Shown in pieces: positions 13,763-14,304 of a stretch of DNA of 14,304 bases. This DNA comes from an uncultured Nitrososphaerota archaeon (GTDB lineage: Bacteria; Bacillota; Clostridia; Oscillospirales; Ruminococcaceae). The stretch covers positions 1-14,304 of the forward strand of contig CAKXAF010000028.1 of assembly GCA_934869045.1 (NCBI GenBank). The letters are read 5' to 3'. Under the pieces are notes generated by a model. It ran no database searches, was not told where the DNA came from, and saw only the letters and a program-made list of their open reading frames with translations. A program made the translations under genes and the position numbers. Numbering within the stretch: the first letter of the stretch is position 1; each line of letters opens with the position of its first letter.

Positions 13763-13850
13763 CGGAAAATGCAAAATTTTATTTTGACAAAATTGAATTT
13801 TTGAAAATAATCGATATTTCAATTGGGCTTTTGACGGCAGTGATACCAAA

Positions 13851-13927
13851 TATGAACAAAGTTTGATTTATTTCTTCTTCCTAAAAAAGACGGGCGAAGT
13901 TTTAAGAATATGCCGGATTTGTTCATA
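13851..13927. repeat. 10-bp inverted repeat upstream of the response-regulator promoter
   Basis: TATGAACAAA (13851-13860) and its exact reverse complement TTTGTTCATA (13918-13927) are 57 bases apart in the AT-rich divergent region. The right copy ends about 27 bases before the -10 box of the response-regulator gene. A pair of half-sites for a regulator is possible; chance in AT-rich DNA is not excluded. Confidence 0.45.
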
Positions 13928-13954
13928 AAAATATCACCTTTTTAATTGTAACTA

Positions 13955-13963
13955 TGTTATAAT
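13955..13963 (+). promoter_or_regulatory. Extended -10 promoter of the response-regulator gene
   Basis: TGTTATAAT at 13955-13963 joins a TGn extension to a perfect TATAAT. No good -35 box lies at 13935-13940. The start is predicted near 13970, about 60 bases before the ATG. The divergent region 13763-13954 contains no gene that I can support. Confidence 0.75.
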
Positions 13964-14028
13964 ATTCTTACCAATTAAAATATGGATTTTGCTGCCCGCT
14001 TGCCGGAATTTTCAAGGAGGAATGTCAA

Positions 14029-14304
14029 ATGGCGCTGGGAAAAATTTTGGTAGTCGACGACGACAAGAATATCTGTGAACTGCTGCGGCTCTATCTGGAG
14101 AAGGAAGGCTACAGCGTGATCCTCGCCCATGATGGGGAGGAGGCGCTTTTGAAGTTTGAGACCCTTCACCCGGAGCTGATCCTGCTGGATATTATGCTTC
14201 CCGGGCTGGACGGCTGGCAGGTCTGCCGGGAGATCCGCAAAAAGAGCCAGGTTCCGATCATTATGCTCACGGCCAAAGGGGAGACCTTCGATAAGGTCCT
14301 GGGC
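14029..14304 (+). CDS. Response regulator, receiver domain (OmpR/PhoB type likely), 3' end outside window
   Basis: The first 92 residues are a receiver (CheY-like) domain: KILVVDDDKNI with the acidic pair Asp10/Asp11, the phospho-acceptor Asp54 in LILLDIMLPGLDGW, the switch Thr81 and the conserved Lys83 in PIIMLTAKG. The LTAKGETFDKVLG ending strongly resembles winged-helix (OmpR/PhoB family) regulators of Clostridia, but the output domain is beyond the window edge, so the subfamily is inferred. The ATG at 14029 has AAGGAGG 8 bases upstream. A histidine kinase gene commonly follows such a regulator, which cannot be checked here. It is divergent from the leuA operon. Nothing in this fragment indicates which signal it serves. 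Confidence 0.93.
   Translation, partial: MALGKILVVDDDKNICELLRLYLEKEGYSVILAHDGEEALLKFETLHPELILLDIMLPGLDGWQVCREIRKKSQVPIIMLTAKGETFDKVLG

Noticed and set aside
13784..13812. TTGACA on the plus strand at 13784 as a promoter for the response-regulator gene.
   Set aside because: No acceptable -10 box lies 16-18 bases downstream, and it would give a leader of over 200 bases; the extended -10 at 13955 fits better.

Overview
The window reads as chromosomal DNA from a GC-rich, low-GC-phylum bacterium (Firmicutes/Bacillota, class Clostridia, most likely Oscillospiraceae or a close relative). The reasons are strong AGGAGG-type ribosome binding sites, sigma-A promoters with near-consensus TTGACA/TATAAT boxes, a ylxM-ffh-rpsP-khpA-rimM-trmD cluster, an HPr with a regulatory serine, a T-box riboswitch on leuA, and a corrinoid methyl-carrier protein at the left edge. 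The taxonomic guess is inference; the gene calls rest on recognisable motifs.

Left part (1-4150). The 3' end of a corrinoid protein gene on the plus strand closes with a strong terminator and faces uvrC (minus strand). Divergent from uvrC is a plus-strand gene for a secreted protein with a signal peptide, an N-terminal region I do not recognise, and a C-terminal array of Trp/Tyr-rich cell-wall-binding repeats. It converges on ptsH (HPr); the two genes share one bidirectional terminator.

Middle part (4150-8650), all minus strand. A perfect-consensus promoter at 8000-8028, with a 19-bp palindrome over its predicted start point, drives ylxM, ffh, rpsP, khpA, rimM and trmD (signal recognition particle, S16, an RNA-binding KH protein, and 16S/tRNA maturation). 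An intrinsic terminator sits inside the operon between khpA and rimM, so rimM-trmD are probably expressed at a lower level through read-through. rplS, the usual last gene of this cluster, is not here; the next gene is ptsH with its own promoter. Upstream of ylxM lies a gene for a Nudix hydrolase fused to a DUF1653 domain.

Right part (8774-14304). A complete leucine operon, leuA-leuC-leuD-leuB (minus strand), starts from a strong promoter and a T-box riboswitch whose antiterminator and terminator can both be drawn pair by pair, and ends at a probable terminator before the Nudix gene. Divergent from leuA, across an AT-rich region, an extended -10 promoter drives the first 92 codons of an OmpR-type response regulator cut by the window edge.

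Most of the window is ordinary housekeeping sequence. I do not see a mobile element, CRISPR array, tRNA or rRNA, and I see no strong case for a wholly new system. The points most worth a second look are the terminator/Shine-Dalgarno switch before rimM, the operator-like palindrome on the ylxM promoter, the Nudix-DUF1653 fusion, the unrecognised N-terminal domain of the secreted repeat protein, and the paired repeats in the two AT-rich intergenic regions.
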